Assembly (NCBI GenBank): GCA_030695565.1
Contig: JAUYRZ010000067.1
Span: forward strand, 51,377 to 115,376
DNA: 64,000 bases
From: Archangium sp.
GTDB lineage: Bacteria > Myxococcota > Myxococcia > Myxococcales > Myxococcaceae
Direction: 5' to 3'
The notes under the pieces are model-generated. The model saw nothing but the letters and a program-made list of their open reading frames with translations, had not been told where the DNA came from and did not search any database. Below, one piece after another: positions 42,450-51,467 of the stretch (its first letter is position 1; the number at the start of each line of letters is the position of its first letter). The position numbers were made by a program, and so were the translations under genes.

Positions 42450-45400
42450 ATGTCCAGCATCTCTTCTTTGACTCGCGGGCTGGCGGCGGTGGCGGCGCTC
42501 CTGGCAGGCACGGCGGCAGCACAGGCGCCCGCAAACGACAGCTGTGCAGGCGCTGAACTGCTGACCCTGGCCAGCCCCGGCTCGGTCACTTCGAGCGTGG
42601 CCACCCGCTTCGATCTCGCCGCGGCCGCCGTGGAGACGGCGTTCACCTGCTCCGCTGGCTCGGTGAAGAACAGCGTCTGGTACACCTTCACGCCCACCGT
42701 CAGCGGCGTCTACCGGATGGACACCTGCGGCCCGGTCACCAACTTCGACACGGTGATCCAGGCGTACTCGGGCAGCTGCGGCACCCTCACCCCGGTGGGC
42801 ACCACCAGCACCGGCTGCAATGATCAAGGCGGCTGCACCTTCGCGAATGCCTCGGCCATCGCGCTCCCCCTGACCGCGGGCACGCGCTACTTCGTGCAGG
42901 TCGCGGTGTGGAGTTCGGTGACGCTGGCCCCCGACCTGGTGACCGCGCTGACGGTGACCCGCGAGTTCGCCCCGGCCAACGATCGCTGCGACGGCACGGT
43001 GCCCGCGGTGACCTTGAACACGCCCCTCGCCTTTTCCACGAACTCGGCCACCGACAATGACTCCGAGCTGGGCGGTAACCTCGACGGCGGCGCGGGCCCT
43101 ACGTGCTTCGTCGGCTTTGGCAACAGCACCACGGCCTCCAGCAACGCCTCTCCGGGCCGCGACGTGGTCTTCAGCTTCACCCCGCCTTCCACGGGCAGGT
43201 ACAACGTGCGCCTCGGCGCGCCCAACACCTCGGTCAACCACGTGCTGTACCTGACCGACAGCTGCGTGGCGGCCATGACGCCCCCGCAGCTCTATTCGCC
43301 CCCGCAGTGCATCGCCGCCGCCAACCGCGGTGGCAGCTCGACCACCGCGGCCGAAGAGCTCAGCTGCGTGCCCTTGAACAACGGCACCCAGTACTTCTTG
43401 TGGGCCGACGAAGGCACCGCCAGCACCGCGGGCGCCAGCTACGAGTTGGAGGTCACCAGCTGCAACCTCGAGATCGAGCCGAACGACACCCCGGCCACCG
43501 CCGCGCCGCTCGCCTGTCCGGTGACGGCGGGCATCACCGACGCGGGCACCGACGTCGACTTCTTCGCGCTGGGCACCCAACCCGCGGGCGCGCGCGTCTT
43601 CGCGATGTTGGAGTCGCAGGCCGCCGGAAACGCCGGCTCGTCGTCGAACGACTTCGACCTGCGGGTGACCACCGCTACCAGCACCCTCGAGTTCGACCTG
43701 GGCGATCTCGACACGCTCTTCGGCAGCAGCGCCGGCAACGTGTCGGGCACGCCGCTGCCGGCCGGGGTGCCGACTTACCTGCGGGTCAACTACGCCAGCA
43801 CCACCTCGCCGCGTGAGCCCTACCGCCTCTACAGCGTGGTGCAGACGGGTACCGCCACGCCCGAGATCGAACCGAACGAACACCCGCGCGCGGCCAGCGG
43901 CGGCGCGAGCAACTACTTCTCGGGCGACGTGAGCTCCGACACCGACGTCGACGTGTTCGCCTTCGAAGCGCGCGCCGGAGACCTGGTGCACCTCTCGCTC
44001 GACTCGCAGCCCTCGCGCACCGGGAGCACCTCGACGGGCAATCACAGCCTCCAACTGCTCGATCGCACGGTGCAGGTACCGGCCGACGGTGGCCTGCCCT
44101 TCGCCACCGCCCTGGTGGCGGTCAACGACTTCAACACCACCGTCGACAACACGGTGCCCAGCACGCCTTCGCTGACGGCCACCACCCCGTTCATGCCTTC
44201 GGAGTCCCTGGTGTACCGGGTGCGCACCAACGGCACCTATTTCGCGCGGGTCGGCCGCACCTCGACCACGGGCAGTGGCGCGTACCTGCTCTCCATCGCC
44301 CGGGACTGCGCGCCCGGCGGGGGTATCGGCGCGCCGACGCTCGCTTCGCTCAGCCCTGTCAGCGGCAGCATGTCGGGCAACGTCAGCCTCACCCTGACCG
44401 GCAGCAACTTTTCCGGCGCCAGCACGGTGCTGGTGGGCGGCTCGCCGGCCACGGTGATCTCGCGCACGGCCACCACCATCCAGGTGCTCACGCCCCCCGG
44501 CAACGCAGGCGCGGTCGACGTCTCGGTGGTGAACCCCGGCGCGCAGACCAGCACGCTCACCGGCGGCTATCTCTACACCTCGCCGGCCGGCCCTCCGACC
44601 GTCAGCGCGATCTCCCCGGCCACTGGCCCCACCTCGGGCGGCACGGTGATCACCCTCACCGGCCTGCTCTTCAAACCCGGCGCTGAGGTCTCGCTCGAAG
44701 TGGGCGGCACCGCGGTGCCTGCCACCAACGTGGTGCTCACCAACTCCACGCTGCTGCGGGCCACCACCCCGGCCCACGCCGCGGGCGCAGCGCGCGTCAT
44801 CGTGCGGAACCCGGCCGATGCGCTCGAAGGCTCGCTCGCTGCTGGCTTCACCTACCTCGCGCCTCCGGCGGTCAGCTCCATCACCCCGAACAGCGGCTTC
44901 ACCTCGGGTGGCATCACCATCACCCTCTCGGGAACCAACTTCCGCCCGGGTGCCCAGGTTCGCTTCGGCGCCAACGCGGGCACCAGCGTGGTGGTCGATG
45001 CCAGCGGCACCTCGCTCACGGTGATCGCCCCCTCGGCGCTGGTGAACGGACCGGTCAACGTCACGGTGATCAACACCGACACGCAGCAGGTCGTGGTGAC
45101 GGGCGGCTTCACCTACAACTACCCGCTGCCCACCCTCCTCTCGGTGACCCCGGCGACGGGCTTCGCCGTGGGCGGCACGCCCATCACCATCGTGGGCACC
45201 GGCTTCCAGCCTTCGCCCACCGTGCTGGTCGGCGGCACGCTCGCCACGAACATCGTGCGCAGCAGCCTCACCCAGGTGACCGCGGTGACGCCTCCGGGCG
45301 CGGCGGGCCTGGCCGACGTCACGGTGACCAACCCCGATCTTCAATCGGCCACGCGCACCGGCGCCTTCCGATACGTGCCGGCGCCGAGCTTGAGCTCCAT

Positions 45401-46583
45401 CTCGCCCTCCAACGGCGCGGTGCAGGGCGGCACGCGCATCACCCTCACCGGCCAGAACTTCCAGGCCGGAGCGACGGTGCGCCTGGGCGCGGTGCCCGCC
45501 TTCGCGGTGACCGTGACCAGCCCCACCACGGCGACGGCCATCACCAACACCAACGTGGCAGGCCCCGCCGACGTGGTGCTCACCAACCCCGACACCCAGA
45601 GCAGCACCCTGGCCGGCGGGTTCACCTTCGATGGCGCCCCGACGTTGACCGCGCTCTCGCCCATCAGCGGCACGACCGCGGGCGGCACGGTGGTGACCCT
45701 CAGCGGCACCGGCTTCGGCGCCAGCACGGCGGTCTCGTTCGGCACGGGCGCTTCGCCCACCGTCACCCTGGTCTCGCCCACGCAGCTGACCGCGGTCACC
45801 CCCGCGGCTTCGGTGGGCGTGGTGACGGTCACGGTGCGCAACGGCGACAACCAGTCGGCGTCGATCATCGGCGGCTTCCGCTTCGTCGCGCCCCCCACCC
45901 TCACTGCCGCGGCGCCCAACTCGGGTGACGTGGGCGGCGGCACGGTGGTGCGTCTGACCGGAGCGGGTTTCGCCTCGAGCACCACCGTCTCGTTCGGCGG
46001 TACGCCGGCGGCGCAGGTCTCGCTGGTCAGCGCCACCGAGCTCGACGCGGTCACGCCCCGGCACCTGCCCGGCGTGGTCGACGTGCAGGTCTCCACCGAC
46101 GGAGCGATCGCCACCCTCACCGGCGGCTTCACCTTCACCCGCAGCGCGCCCACCCTGGTGGCGGTCGCGCCGGTCAGCGGGCCCATCGCGGGCGGCACGT
46201 TGTTGACGCTCTCGGGTACCGGCTTCGCGCCGGGCGCCACCGTCACGGTGGGCGGCGGGGCAGCCACCGACCTGGTGATCGTCTCCGACGTGCTGGCGCG
46301 CGTGGTGGTTCCGGCGCACGCGGCAGGCGCGGTCGACGTGGTGTTCACCAACGACGATGCGCAGGCCGCCACGCTGGCGGGTGGTTTCACCTACGTCGCG
46401 CCGCCCAGCAACAACGCGGGCACCGTGACGGATGGTGGCTCGGGCTCGATCGGCGGAGATCCCACCGACGTTCCCGCGCCGGGCGGGGTGAGCTGCGGCT
46501 GCACCAGCGTCGACGGCTCGATGTTCAGCATGGCCGGCTTCGGGTTGCTGATGGTGCTGTCGCGCCGCCGCCGTCGCAGCTGA
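42450..46583 (+). CDS. TIG/IPT-repeat surface protein with MYXO-CTERM-like tail
   Basis: 1377 aa. Signal peptide (LAAVAALLAGTAAAQA), then three or four PPC-like beta domains (SVWYTFTPTVSGVYRMDTCG, DVVFSFTPPSTGRYNVRL, FFALGTQPAGARVFAML) to about residue 620. Eight IPT/TIG repeats follow, each opening like PTLTALSPISGTTAGGTVVTLSGTGF. The end is a Gly/Ser linker, CGCTS, a hydrophobic helix (MFSMAGFGLLMVL) and SRRRRRS, matching the MYXO-CTERM sorting signal that is processed and lipid-anchored at the surface in Myxococcota. The ATG at 42450 follows GAGG. The in-frame ATG at 42420 overlaps the upstream stop and is possible. Likely adhesin. Confidence 0.82.
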   Translation: MSSISSLTRGLAAVAALLAGTAAAQAPANDSCAGAELLTLASPGSVTSSVATRFDLAAAAVETAFTCSAGSVKNSVWYTFTPTVSGVYRMDTCGPVTNFDTVIQAYSGSCGTLTPVGTTSTGCNDQGGCTFANASAIALPLTAGTRYFVQVAVWSSVTLAPDLVTALTVTREFAPANDRCDGTVPAVTLNTPLAFSTNSATDNDSELGGNLDGGAGPTCFVGFGNSTTASSNASPGRDVVFSFTPPSTGRYNVRLGAPNTSVNHVLYLTDSCVAAMTPPQLYSPPQCIAAANRGGSSTTAAEELSCVPLNNGTQYFLWADEGTASTAGASYELEVTSCNLEIEPNDTPATAAPLACPVTAGITDAGTDVDFFALGTQPAGARVFAMLESQAAGNAGSSSNDFDLRVTTATSTLEFDLGDLDTLFGSSAGNVSGTPLPAGVPTYLRVNYASTTSPREPYRLYSVVQTGTATPEIEPNEHPRAASGGASNYFSGDVSSDTDVDVFAFEARAGDLVHLSLDSQPSRTGSTSTGNHSLQLLDRTVQVPADGGLPFATALVAVNDFNTTVDNTVPSTPSLTATTPFMPSESLVYRVRTNGTYFARVGRTSTTGSGAYLLSIARDCAPGGGIGAPTLASLSPVSGSMSGNVSLTLTGSNFSGASTVLVGGSPATVISRTATTIQVLTPPGNAGAVDVSVVNPGAQTSTLTGGYLYTSPAGPPTVSAISPATGPTSGGTVITLTGLLFKPGAEVSLEVGGTAVPATNVVLTNSTLLRATTPAHAAGAARVIVRNPADALEGSLAAGFTYLAPPAVSSITPNSGFTSGGITITLSGTNFRPGAQVRFGANAGTSVVVDASGTSLTVIAPSALVNGPVNVTVINTDTQQVVVTGGFTYNYPLPTLLSVTPATGFAVGGTPITIVGTGFQPSPTVLVGGTLATNIVRSSLTQVTAVTPPGAAGLADVTVTNPDLQSATRTGAFRYVPAPSLSSISPSNGAVQGGTRITLTGQNFQAGATVRLGAVPAFAVTVTSPTTATAITNTNVAGPADVVLTNPDTQSSTLAGGFTFDGAPTLTALSPISGTTAGGTVVTLSGTGFGASTAVSFGTGASPTVTLVSPTQLTAVTPAASVGVVTVTVRNGDNQSASIIGGFRFVAPPTLTAAAPNSGDVGGGTVVRLTGAGFASSTTVSFGGTPAAQVSLVSATELDAVTPRHLPGVVDVQVSTDGAIATLTGGFTFTRSAPTLVAVAPVSGPIAGGTLLTLSGTGFAPGATVTVGGGAATDLVIVSDVLARVVVPAHAAGAVDVVFTNDDAQAATLAGGFTYVAPPSNNAGTVTDGGSGSIGGDPTDVPAPGGVSCGCTSVDGSMFSMAGFGLLMVLSRRRRRS

Positions 46584-46606
46584 AGCGGGTCCAGGCTCAG
46601 GCCTTC

Positions 46607-46822
46607 ATGCAGACACTGCTGAAGGTCCTCGCTCTCGGCGTCACTGCGCTCTTCCTGGGCGGCGCCGTGCTCACCGCGACGAGCGATCGCGCGCTGGCGG
46701 CGGCCCCGGTGGATGCGGGGGGCGATGCCGGCGCGCGGTTCTTTTTCAACGCCAGCACGTCGTTCGGCCTCGAGGCGTTGCCGGGTGTGAAGCAGGAGGC
46801 GAAGGGAGCGCCCTCACCCTGA
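46607..46822 (+). CDS. Small secreted protein whose stop lies in a dispersed repeat
   Basis: 71 aa. Signal peptide or anchor (VLALGVTALFLGGAVLTATSDRALA) followed by an Asp-Ala-Gly linker and RFFFNASTSFGLEALPGV. The ATG lies 23 nt after the TIG-repeat gene, so it is the last gene of that operon. The final residues GAPSP and the TGA are encoded by the CCCTCACCCTGA leader of the repeat, so insertion of the repeat probably reshaped the C-terminus. Function unknown. Confidence 0.55.
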   Translation: MQTLLKVLALGVTALFLGGAVLTATSDRALAAAPVDAGGDAGARFFFNASTSFGLEALPGVKQEAKGAPSP

Positions 46823-46846
46823 CCCTCTCCCAGCGGGAGAGGGGAC
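46809..46846. repeat. Dispersed palindromic repeat, copy 5
   Basis: GCCCTCACCCTGA followed by the full 9-bp stem CCCTCTCCC-agc-GGGAGAGGG, the cleanest copy in the window. It ends the giant lipoprotein operon and could act as its terminator. Confidence 0.7.
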
Positions 46847-47010
46847 GGAATCGCTGGGCATCGCGCTGGTGTTGCTCACCTGCGTGTTCTGGCCTCTGGA
46901 GCGCCTCTTCTCCGCGCGCCGGGGCCAGCCAGTACCCCGTGTGGGCCACGCTCTCGTCGTGGTTGCTCACGCAGTTCGACGCGGTGCTCTCGCAGGCGCC
47001 GCTCCTGCCC
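46847..47010 (+). pseudogene. Possible remnant of a sterol desaturase/fatty-acid hydroxylase-like gene
   Basis: The gap after the repeat shows coding-like text in two frames: SLGIALVLLTCVFWPLERLF then SARRGQP, which resembles the first helix and basic loop of sterol desaturase-like proteins, followed one frame over by YPVWATLSSWLLTQFDAVL. No start, no complete domain. Weak identification. Confidence 0.25.
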
Positions 47011-47021
47011 GCAAGAGCAGC

Positions 47022-48248
47022 TCACGGCACGTCGAGCACGCTGCGTTCGTCACGTACCCGCGCGTAACGGCGGCGCGCCTGCGCCTGGGCCGATTCGTCG
47101 GCGCGGCTCTCCACCCGCTCCAGCAGCCCGAGCAGCTTGTCGGCCATGCCGTCGAGCGCGGCGCTCGGAATGCCCGAGGTCTCCAGCGCCGCCCACACCT
47201 GGTTCAGGTCGCCGTAGTTGCGCACGCCATCGGGACACAGGCCGCCGGGGCTGGGCCGGGTGATGAAGCCGTTCACGTCACTGCCGAGCACCAGCGTGTC
47301 CGCCGAGGCGACGGAGGCGAGGTGTCTCCAATGCGCCACGAGATCGTCGCAGGTGCCGGGCTGGTGCTGCGCGCTGAGCCGATGGCCCGCGTCGGTCTCG
47401 AGCTGCACCCGGCTCAAGGTGAGGCCGATGAGGCCACCCGATGCGGCGACCCGGCGCGCCAGGACGTCGGAGAGATTGCGCTCGACGTTCGAAAGCGCCC
47501 GCGCCGCGGTGTGCGAGACGAGCACGGGCACGCCGAGCGGCTCGGTGACGTCGAGCACGTCGCTGACGAAGCGGTCGCTGGCGTGCGCCACGTCGATGAC
47601 CATGCCCAGCTGCACCATGCGTGAGACCACCTCGCGGCCGAGCGCAGAGAGCCCTTCGGCTTCGAGTGCGCCGTCTGCAGCAGCGCCGAGCAACGCGCGC
47701 GACAGCTGGCCCTTCGCCGCGCCGCCGAGCTGCGTGGAGACGAAGTGCACCACGGTGATCACCCGCACGCCCGCGGCATAGAGCGCGTCGACGTCTTGCA
47801 CCCGCGCGATGCCTTCACCACCTTCGAGCTGCGCCACCACCGCGATGCGGCCGGTGGAGAGAATGCGGCGCGCGTCTTGCGAGTTCGAAGCGAGCGCGAA
47901 GGCGGGCTGCCGGCCCATGAAGGCGTCGAGCTCACGCACCTGGTGGAGCGCTTCATCGAGCGCGCTGCGGCCAGGGCGGAGACGCAGCGGGGGCCAGAGG
48001 GCTCCGAAGACGAAGGTGACTCCGGTCGCGTGGAGGTCTTCGGCGGAGACGCCGTTGATCAGGCGCTCGGAGGTGGTGGAGGTGAGCGGGCCTGAGCCCG
48101 GTTCACCTTTCATGAACGGCTTGGCCGCGGCCGACATGGTGAGGTGGAGATGCGTGTCGGCGCGCCCGCTCAGCGCGGGGGTCGTGGGCACCGTGACCGA
48201 GGAGGTGGTGGCGCAAGCGGTGAGGCTGAGGAGGAGGAGAGGGCGCAC
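47022..48248 (-). CDS. Membrane dipeptidase (peptidase M19) lipoprotein
   Basis: 408 aa; GTG start gives lipobox SLTAC (acyl Cys 12). The renal dipeptidase fold is shown by DTHLHLTM (first metal His pair), AQLEGGEGI (bridging Glu), VVHFVSTQLG, MVIDVAHAS, VSHTAARAL (His) and LVLGSDVNGF (Asp). It should be an active zinc dipeptidase in the envelope, cleaving dipeptides, possibly from peptidoglycan or prey protein. Stands alone; the repeat at 48265 separates it from the LuxR-type gene upstream on the same strand. Confidence 0.87.
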   Translation of the reverse strand: MRPLLLLSLTACATTSSVTVPTTPALSGRADTHLHLTMSAAAKPFMKGEPGSGPLTSTTSERLINGVSAEDLHATGVTFVFGALWPPLRLRPGRSALDEALHQVRELDAFMGRQPAFALASNSQDARRILSTGRIAVVAQLEGGEGIARVQDVDALYAAGVRVITVVHFVSTQLGGAAKGQLSRALLGAAADGALEAEGLSALGREVVSRMVQLGMVIDVAHASDRFVSDVLDVTEPLGVPVLVSHTAARALSNVERNLSDVLARRVAASGGLIGLTLSRVQLETDAGHRLSAQHQPGTCDDLVAHWRHLASVASADTLVLGSDVNGFITRPSPGGLCPDGVRNYGDLNQVWAALETSGIPSAALDGMADKLLGLLERVESRADESAQAQARRRYARVRDERSVLDVP

Positions 48249-48264
48249 GGGAGGCGCTTACTAC

Positions 48265-48317
48265 GCCCTCACCCCGACCCTCTCCCGAAGGGAGCGAAGG
48301 GAGCGGGAGAGGGAGAC
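48265..48317. repeat. Dispersed palindromic repeat, copy 6 (expanded loop)
   Basis: GCCCTCACCCCGA leader with CCCTCTCCC and GGGAGAGGG arms around a loop enlarged by a direct duplication of GAAGGGAGC. Directly after the stop of the LuxR-type gene. Confidence 0.65.
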
Positions 48318-49153
48318 TACTCGCCGTTGAGCACCAGGCTGACCAGCTCGGCCTGCCGGTGCGTATCGGTCTTCTGCATCGCGCGTTTGGCGTGCGTGCG
48401 GGCGGTCTCGAGGCTGACGTGAAACTCCTCGGCGATGCGCTTGATGCTGCGGCCTTCCGCCAGGCGCCGCACCACGCGGGCCTCGGCGCGGGTCAGCTCG
48501 AAGCGGCTCTGCAACGCCTGCACGCTGGGCGTGGAGCGCGAGGTTTGAGGCACGCCGTCGTTCACCCGGAAGAGCTCCCGGGCCAACGCGCGCACGTTGC
48601 TGTCGGAGTGCGCCAACGTGAGCTCGGCCTCGGGGGGCGGAAAGATGACGCAGTCGAGCTCACGCTCCGAGACCCGCACCGTGTGGAGCCGCGCATCGAG
48701 GCTGCCACGCACGCGGGGAATGGAAGCGACGAACCACGCGCAGCACTGAAAGAAGACCAGCGAAGGCGTCAGCCCCTTGAGCAGCTCGAGCCGAAGCTGC
48801 AGCCCGGGAGCGGCCTGTTTCCACTGCAGCACCACCACCAACGGCCTGAGCTGCAGCGCCTCCAACAATACGAGGTAGGTCAGCCGCGGAGAGCCGAGCA
48901 GCTCGGCCACCAGGCGCACCGACGAGTGCCGGCTGGCGAGGTCTTGCATCACGCTCTGGGTCGCGGCGACGCCATGCTGAGCGAAGAAGGTCTCCAGCAC
49001 GAGCACCAGCTCGTCCCAGCTCACCCGGGTGCGTGCCGCGGAGAGCACGTTGGGGCGCAGCCGACGGATCAACGCGGCGGTGTCGTGACCGCTCGCTTCC
49101 ATCGAGAGCAACACGCTGCGCAGCAGGTGACCTGGCAGGTCGGGCATCATCAT
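48317..49153 (-). CDS. LuxR-type HTH transcription regulator
   Basis: 278 aa. The C-terminal 60 residues (FELTRAEARVVRRLAEGRSI, then KRIAEEFHVSLETARTHAKR) form a LuxR-type helix-turn-helix. The N-terminal 200 residues resemble the Arabinose-binding/OruR-like ligand domain of some AraC proteins (HLLRSVLLSMEASGHDTAAL, GSPRLTYLVLLEAL, FPPPEAELTLAHSDSNVRAL) rather than a receiver. Its ATG overlaps the stop of the upstream single-domain response regulator (ATGA), so the pair may work together, the receiver relaying to this DNA-binding partner. Regulated genes unknown. Confidence 0.82.
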   Translation of the reverse strand: MMMPDLPGHLLRSVLLSMEASGHDTAALIRRLRPNVLSAARTRVSWDELVLVLETFFAQHGVAATQSVMQDLASRHSSVRLVAELLGSPRLTYLVLLEALQLRPLVVVLQWKQAAPGLQLRLELLKGLTPSLVFFQCCAWFVASIPRVRGSLDARLHTVRVSERELDCVIFPPPEAELTLAHSDSNVRALARELFRVNDGVPQTSRSTPSVQALQSRFELTRAEARVVRRLAEGRSIKRIAEEFHVSLETARTHAKRAMQKTDTHRQAELVSLVLNGE

Positions 49154-49509
49154 GGCGGCGCCACCAGGCCCAGCTGGCGGGCGAACGACGACGGCTCCCA
49201 GGGTTTTTCGATGAAGACACAGGGCGCGATGGATTCGCGCTGGGCTTCGGTCACCAGCCCCAGGGAACCCGAGAGCAGACAGCGGCGCGTCGAGGGGGCG
49301 AGGCGCCGGGCGGTGGCCAGCACCGCGATGCCGTCGAGCACCGGCATGAGATAGTCACAGATGATCAACGTGAACTTCTCGCGCTCCAACACGGCCTCGA
49401 GCTCAGCGACTTTGGAGAGCAGGGTGACCTGCACGCCGATGCGTTTGAGCCAACGCTCCAGAGCGCGCGCGACCGGCAGATCGTCATCCACAACCAACAC
49501 ATGCTGCAA
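49150..49509 (-). CDS. Single-domain response regulator
   Basis: 119-aa receiver domain with no output domain. VLVVDDDLPVARAL carries the acidic pair, LIICDYLMPVLDGI the phospho-accepting Asp (about 52), CLLSGSLGL the conserved Ser, and FIEKPWEP the Lys (about 100). TTG start at 49509 with AAGGGG 7 nt upstream; a GTG three codons in is an alternative. Overlaps and precedes the LuxR-type gene. No histidine kinase is nearby, so it is an orphan. Divergent from the sulfatase gene. Confidence 0.88.
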   Translation of the reverse strand: MQHVLVVDDDLPVARALERWLKRIGVQVTLLSKVAELEAVLEREKFTLIICDYLMPVLDGIAVLATARRLAPSTRRCLLSGSLGLVTEAQRESIAPCVFIEKPWEPSSFARQLGLVAPP

Positions 49510-49609
49510 ACCGCGGCCCCTTGCGTTCCCCCGTGGGACTTCTGAGGAGTTCGCTTAATCTGCGACCTTGCAGAGAGAGTCCCCCGTTTGGGGCATCACT
49601 TTGAAACCC

Positions 49610-51205
49610 ATGCGTGTCTCGACCGACCCACCCCAAATCCTATTTTTCCTGTTTTGTCTGACGGCCTGTCTGCCGGGTGGAGAGGCGTATCGAATTGCCT
49701 CCGACCCCTCGTCGGTGGCGCGGCGAGATGCGTTTCTGGCGAGGCCGGTGAAGAGCGCGCCGCGGCTCAACGTGGTGGTGATTCTCGCTGACGATCTCGG
49801 GGTCAATGACACCTCGTTGGCGAGCGGCGGCGCGGTGAAGACGCCCGGGCTCGATCGCCTCGCGGCGGGCGGCGTGCTGCTCCAACAGGCTTCAGTGACG
49901 GCGCCCCTCTGCAGCCCGTCGCGCGCGGCGTTGCTCACCGGCCGCTATCAGCAGCGATTTGGGCACGAAGGTCAGCCGCACGAACGCTACGCGCGCAACG
50001 GGCTCGAGGCGTTCGCGTTTCGGCACTTCATCGCGGGTGGTGATTGGCAGTTTCACCGGCCGGTGGCGCCCGACCTCGAAGACGTGCAGCGGCAGGGGCT
50101 GCCCGTGGGCGAGCTGACCCTGGCCGAGGTGCTTTCCCGCAGCGGGTATGCGACGGGCGCCTTCGGCAAGTGGCACCTCGGGTGGAATGAAGCGTCGGCG
50201 CCACATCGGCGCGGCTTCGACACGCACGTGGGGTTCTACGAGGCGTACACGCTGTATCAGCCCGACCTGAAGAGCCCGGACGTCGTGAACCAGCGGCACA
50301 GTGACGTGTCGGATGGGTTCATCTGGGGCAAAGGCCGCACGGGCACCGCGCAGCTCGTTCGCAACGGCGTGCCGTTCGAAGACGACGGCTATCTGCCCGA
50401 CACGCTCACCAGCGAGGCGATCTCCTTCATCGAGGCGCACCGGGCCGAGAACTTCTTCCTCTACCTGCCGATGCAGAATCCGCACACGCCGTTTCAGGCG
50501 AAGAAGGCGCTGTTCGATCGCTTCGTGGACGAGCCTGATCAGAACAAGCGCGTCTACAAGGCGTTGATCGCGAGCCTCGACGAGTCGGTGACCCGGGTGC
50601 TCGACGCGCTCGATCGCACTGGGGTGGCCGATGACACGCTGGTCATCTTTCTCTCTGACAACGGCGGCGCGCTCTACACGCACGCGGCAGACAACCGGCC
50701 GCTGCAGGGTGGCAAGTTCACCTTGTTCGAAGGCGGCGTGCGGGTGCCGATGGTGATGCGCTGGCCCAAACGGTTGCCGGCGGGCACGCAGTACGAGCAG
50801 CCGGTCTCGGCGCTCGACATCTTCGCCACGGTCGCTTCGGCGGTCGGCGCGGAGTTGCCTGCGGGGCTCACGCTCGACGGGGTGGATCTCGCTCCGTACC
50901 TGAGTGGTGAGAACACGGCAGCGCCGCACGAGTGGTTGTTCTGGCGCGCGGAGTACGCGCAGGCGGTGCGGCACGGGCGGTGGAAGCTGGTGCGCGATAC
51001 GTGGCACGGCACGTCGGCGTTGTTCGATCTGCAGACCGATCCGGGCGAGAAGATCGATCTCTCCGCGTCGCAGCCCGCCCGCGTACAGGAATTGAGCGTG
51101 GCGTGGGAGCAGTGGAATGCGGGCAACCGCGCGCCGCTGTGGCCGCACGTGATGGAGTTCCGGTTCAGTGCGAATGATGGGCGGGAGTTCTGGTACCCGC
51201 TGTGA
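49610..51205 (+). CDS. Arylsulfatase-family lipoprotein (Cys-type)
   Basis: 531 aa; lipobox CLTAC (acyl Cys 20). Sulfatase motifs: VVVILADDLGVND (calcium Asp pair), LCSPSRAALLTGR (Cys converted to formylglycine, CxPSR), GAFGKWHLGW, PHTPFQAKK and LVIFLSDNGGALYTH (third metal Asp/Asn). All appear intact, so it should cleave sulfate esters after maturation by a formylglycine-generating enzyme encoded elsewhere. Surface or periplasmic. ATG chosen because it begins the lipoprotein signal. Single gene. Confidence 0.88.
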   Translation: MRVSTDPPQILFFLFCLTACLPGGEAYRIASDPSSVARRDAFLARPVKSAPRLNVVVILADDLGVNDTSLASGGAVKTPGLDRLAAGGVLLQQASVTAPLCSPSRAALLTGRYQQRFGHEGQPHERYARNGLEAFAFRHFIAGGDWQFHRPVAPDLEDVQRQGLPVGELTLAEVLSRSGYATGAFGKWHLGWNEASAPHRRGFDTHVGFYEAYTLYQPDLKSPDVVNQRHSDVSDGFIWGKGRTGTAQLVRNGVPFEDDGYLPDTLTSEAISFIEAHRAENFFLYLPMQNPHTPFQAKKALFDRFVDEPDQNKRVYKALIASLDESVTRVLDALDRTGVADDTLVIFLSDNGGALYTHAADNRPLQGGKFTLFEGGVRVPMVMRWPKRLPAGTQYEQPVSALDIFATVASAVGAELPAGLTLDGVDLAPYLSGENTAAPHEWLFWRAEYAQAVRHGRWKLVRDTWHGTSALFDLQTDPGEKIDLSASQPARVQELSVAWEQWNAGNRAPLWPHVMEFRFSANDGREFWYPL

Positions 51206-51312
51206 GCCTTGGGGAAGCGTGGGTTTGGATGGGCCTCGTGCGTGCTCGCATGAGCAAGCCCTCGGCGCGCGACAAGGATCCTCGGCTCGGGCCGGTGGAT
51301 CTGTTCACGGCA

Positions 51313-51350
51313 TGACAACCCTGTTGTCACGCGTGACTACAGGGTTGTCA
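51313..51350. promoter_or_regulatory. 38-bp near-perfect palindrome (two tandem 17-bp operator-like sites)
   Basis: The whole segment equals its own reverse complement at 36 of 38 positions. It contains TGACAAC-cct-GTTGTCA (51313-51329, perfect) and TGACTAC-agg-GTTGTCA (51334-51350, one mismatch), centred 21 bp apart, i.e. two helical turns. It lies between two convergent genes and has no adjoining T-tract, so neither an ordinary promoter operator nor a normal terminator explains it. Confidence 0.6.
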
Positions 51351-51365
51351 CAGCTCGGAGAGCTG
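51351..51365. other. Short hairpin next to the palindrome
   Basis: CAGCTC-gga-GAGCTG, perfect 6-bp stem, 3-nt loop, immediately following the 38-bp palindrome. No U-run follows on either strand. The remaining approximately 200 bp of this intergenic region show no gene. Confidence 0.35.
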
Positions 51366-51467
51366 TCCGGGGTGGACCTCGTCCCCTGAGCATCCTCGCC
51401 TCGAAGAGAGAGGCCTGCGCGTGACGAGCAGTGGAGCGAACAGTGAACGCCCACGCTCTTCAATGCC

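Noticed and set aside
40150..42534. Minus-strand open frame of about 790 codons across lipoprotein C
   Set aside because: Antisense shadow, no recognisable motif, spans the end of one real gene and start of the next.
42399..46319. Very long minus-strand open frame (about 1300 codons) opposite the TIG-repeat gene
   Set aside because: Product is Arg/Gly/His/Ala-rich without domain structure. It is an antisense shadow created by high GC at third codon positions; the plus strand carries clear TIG repeats.
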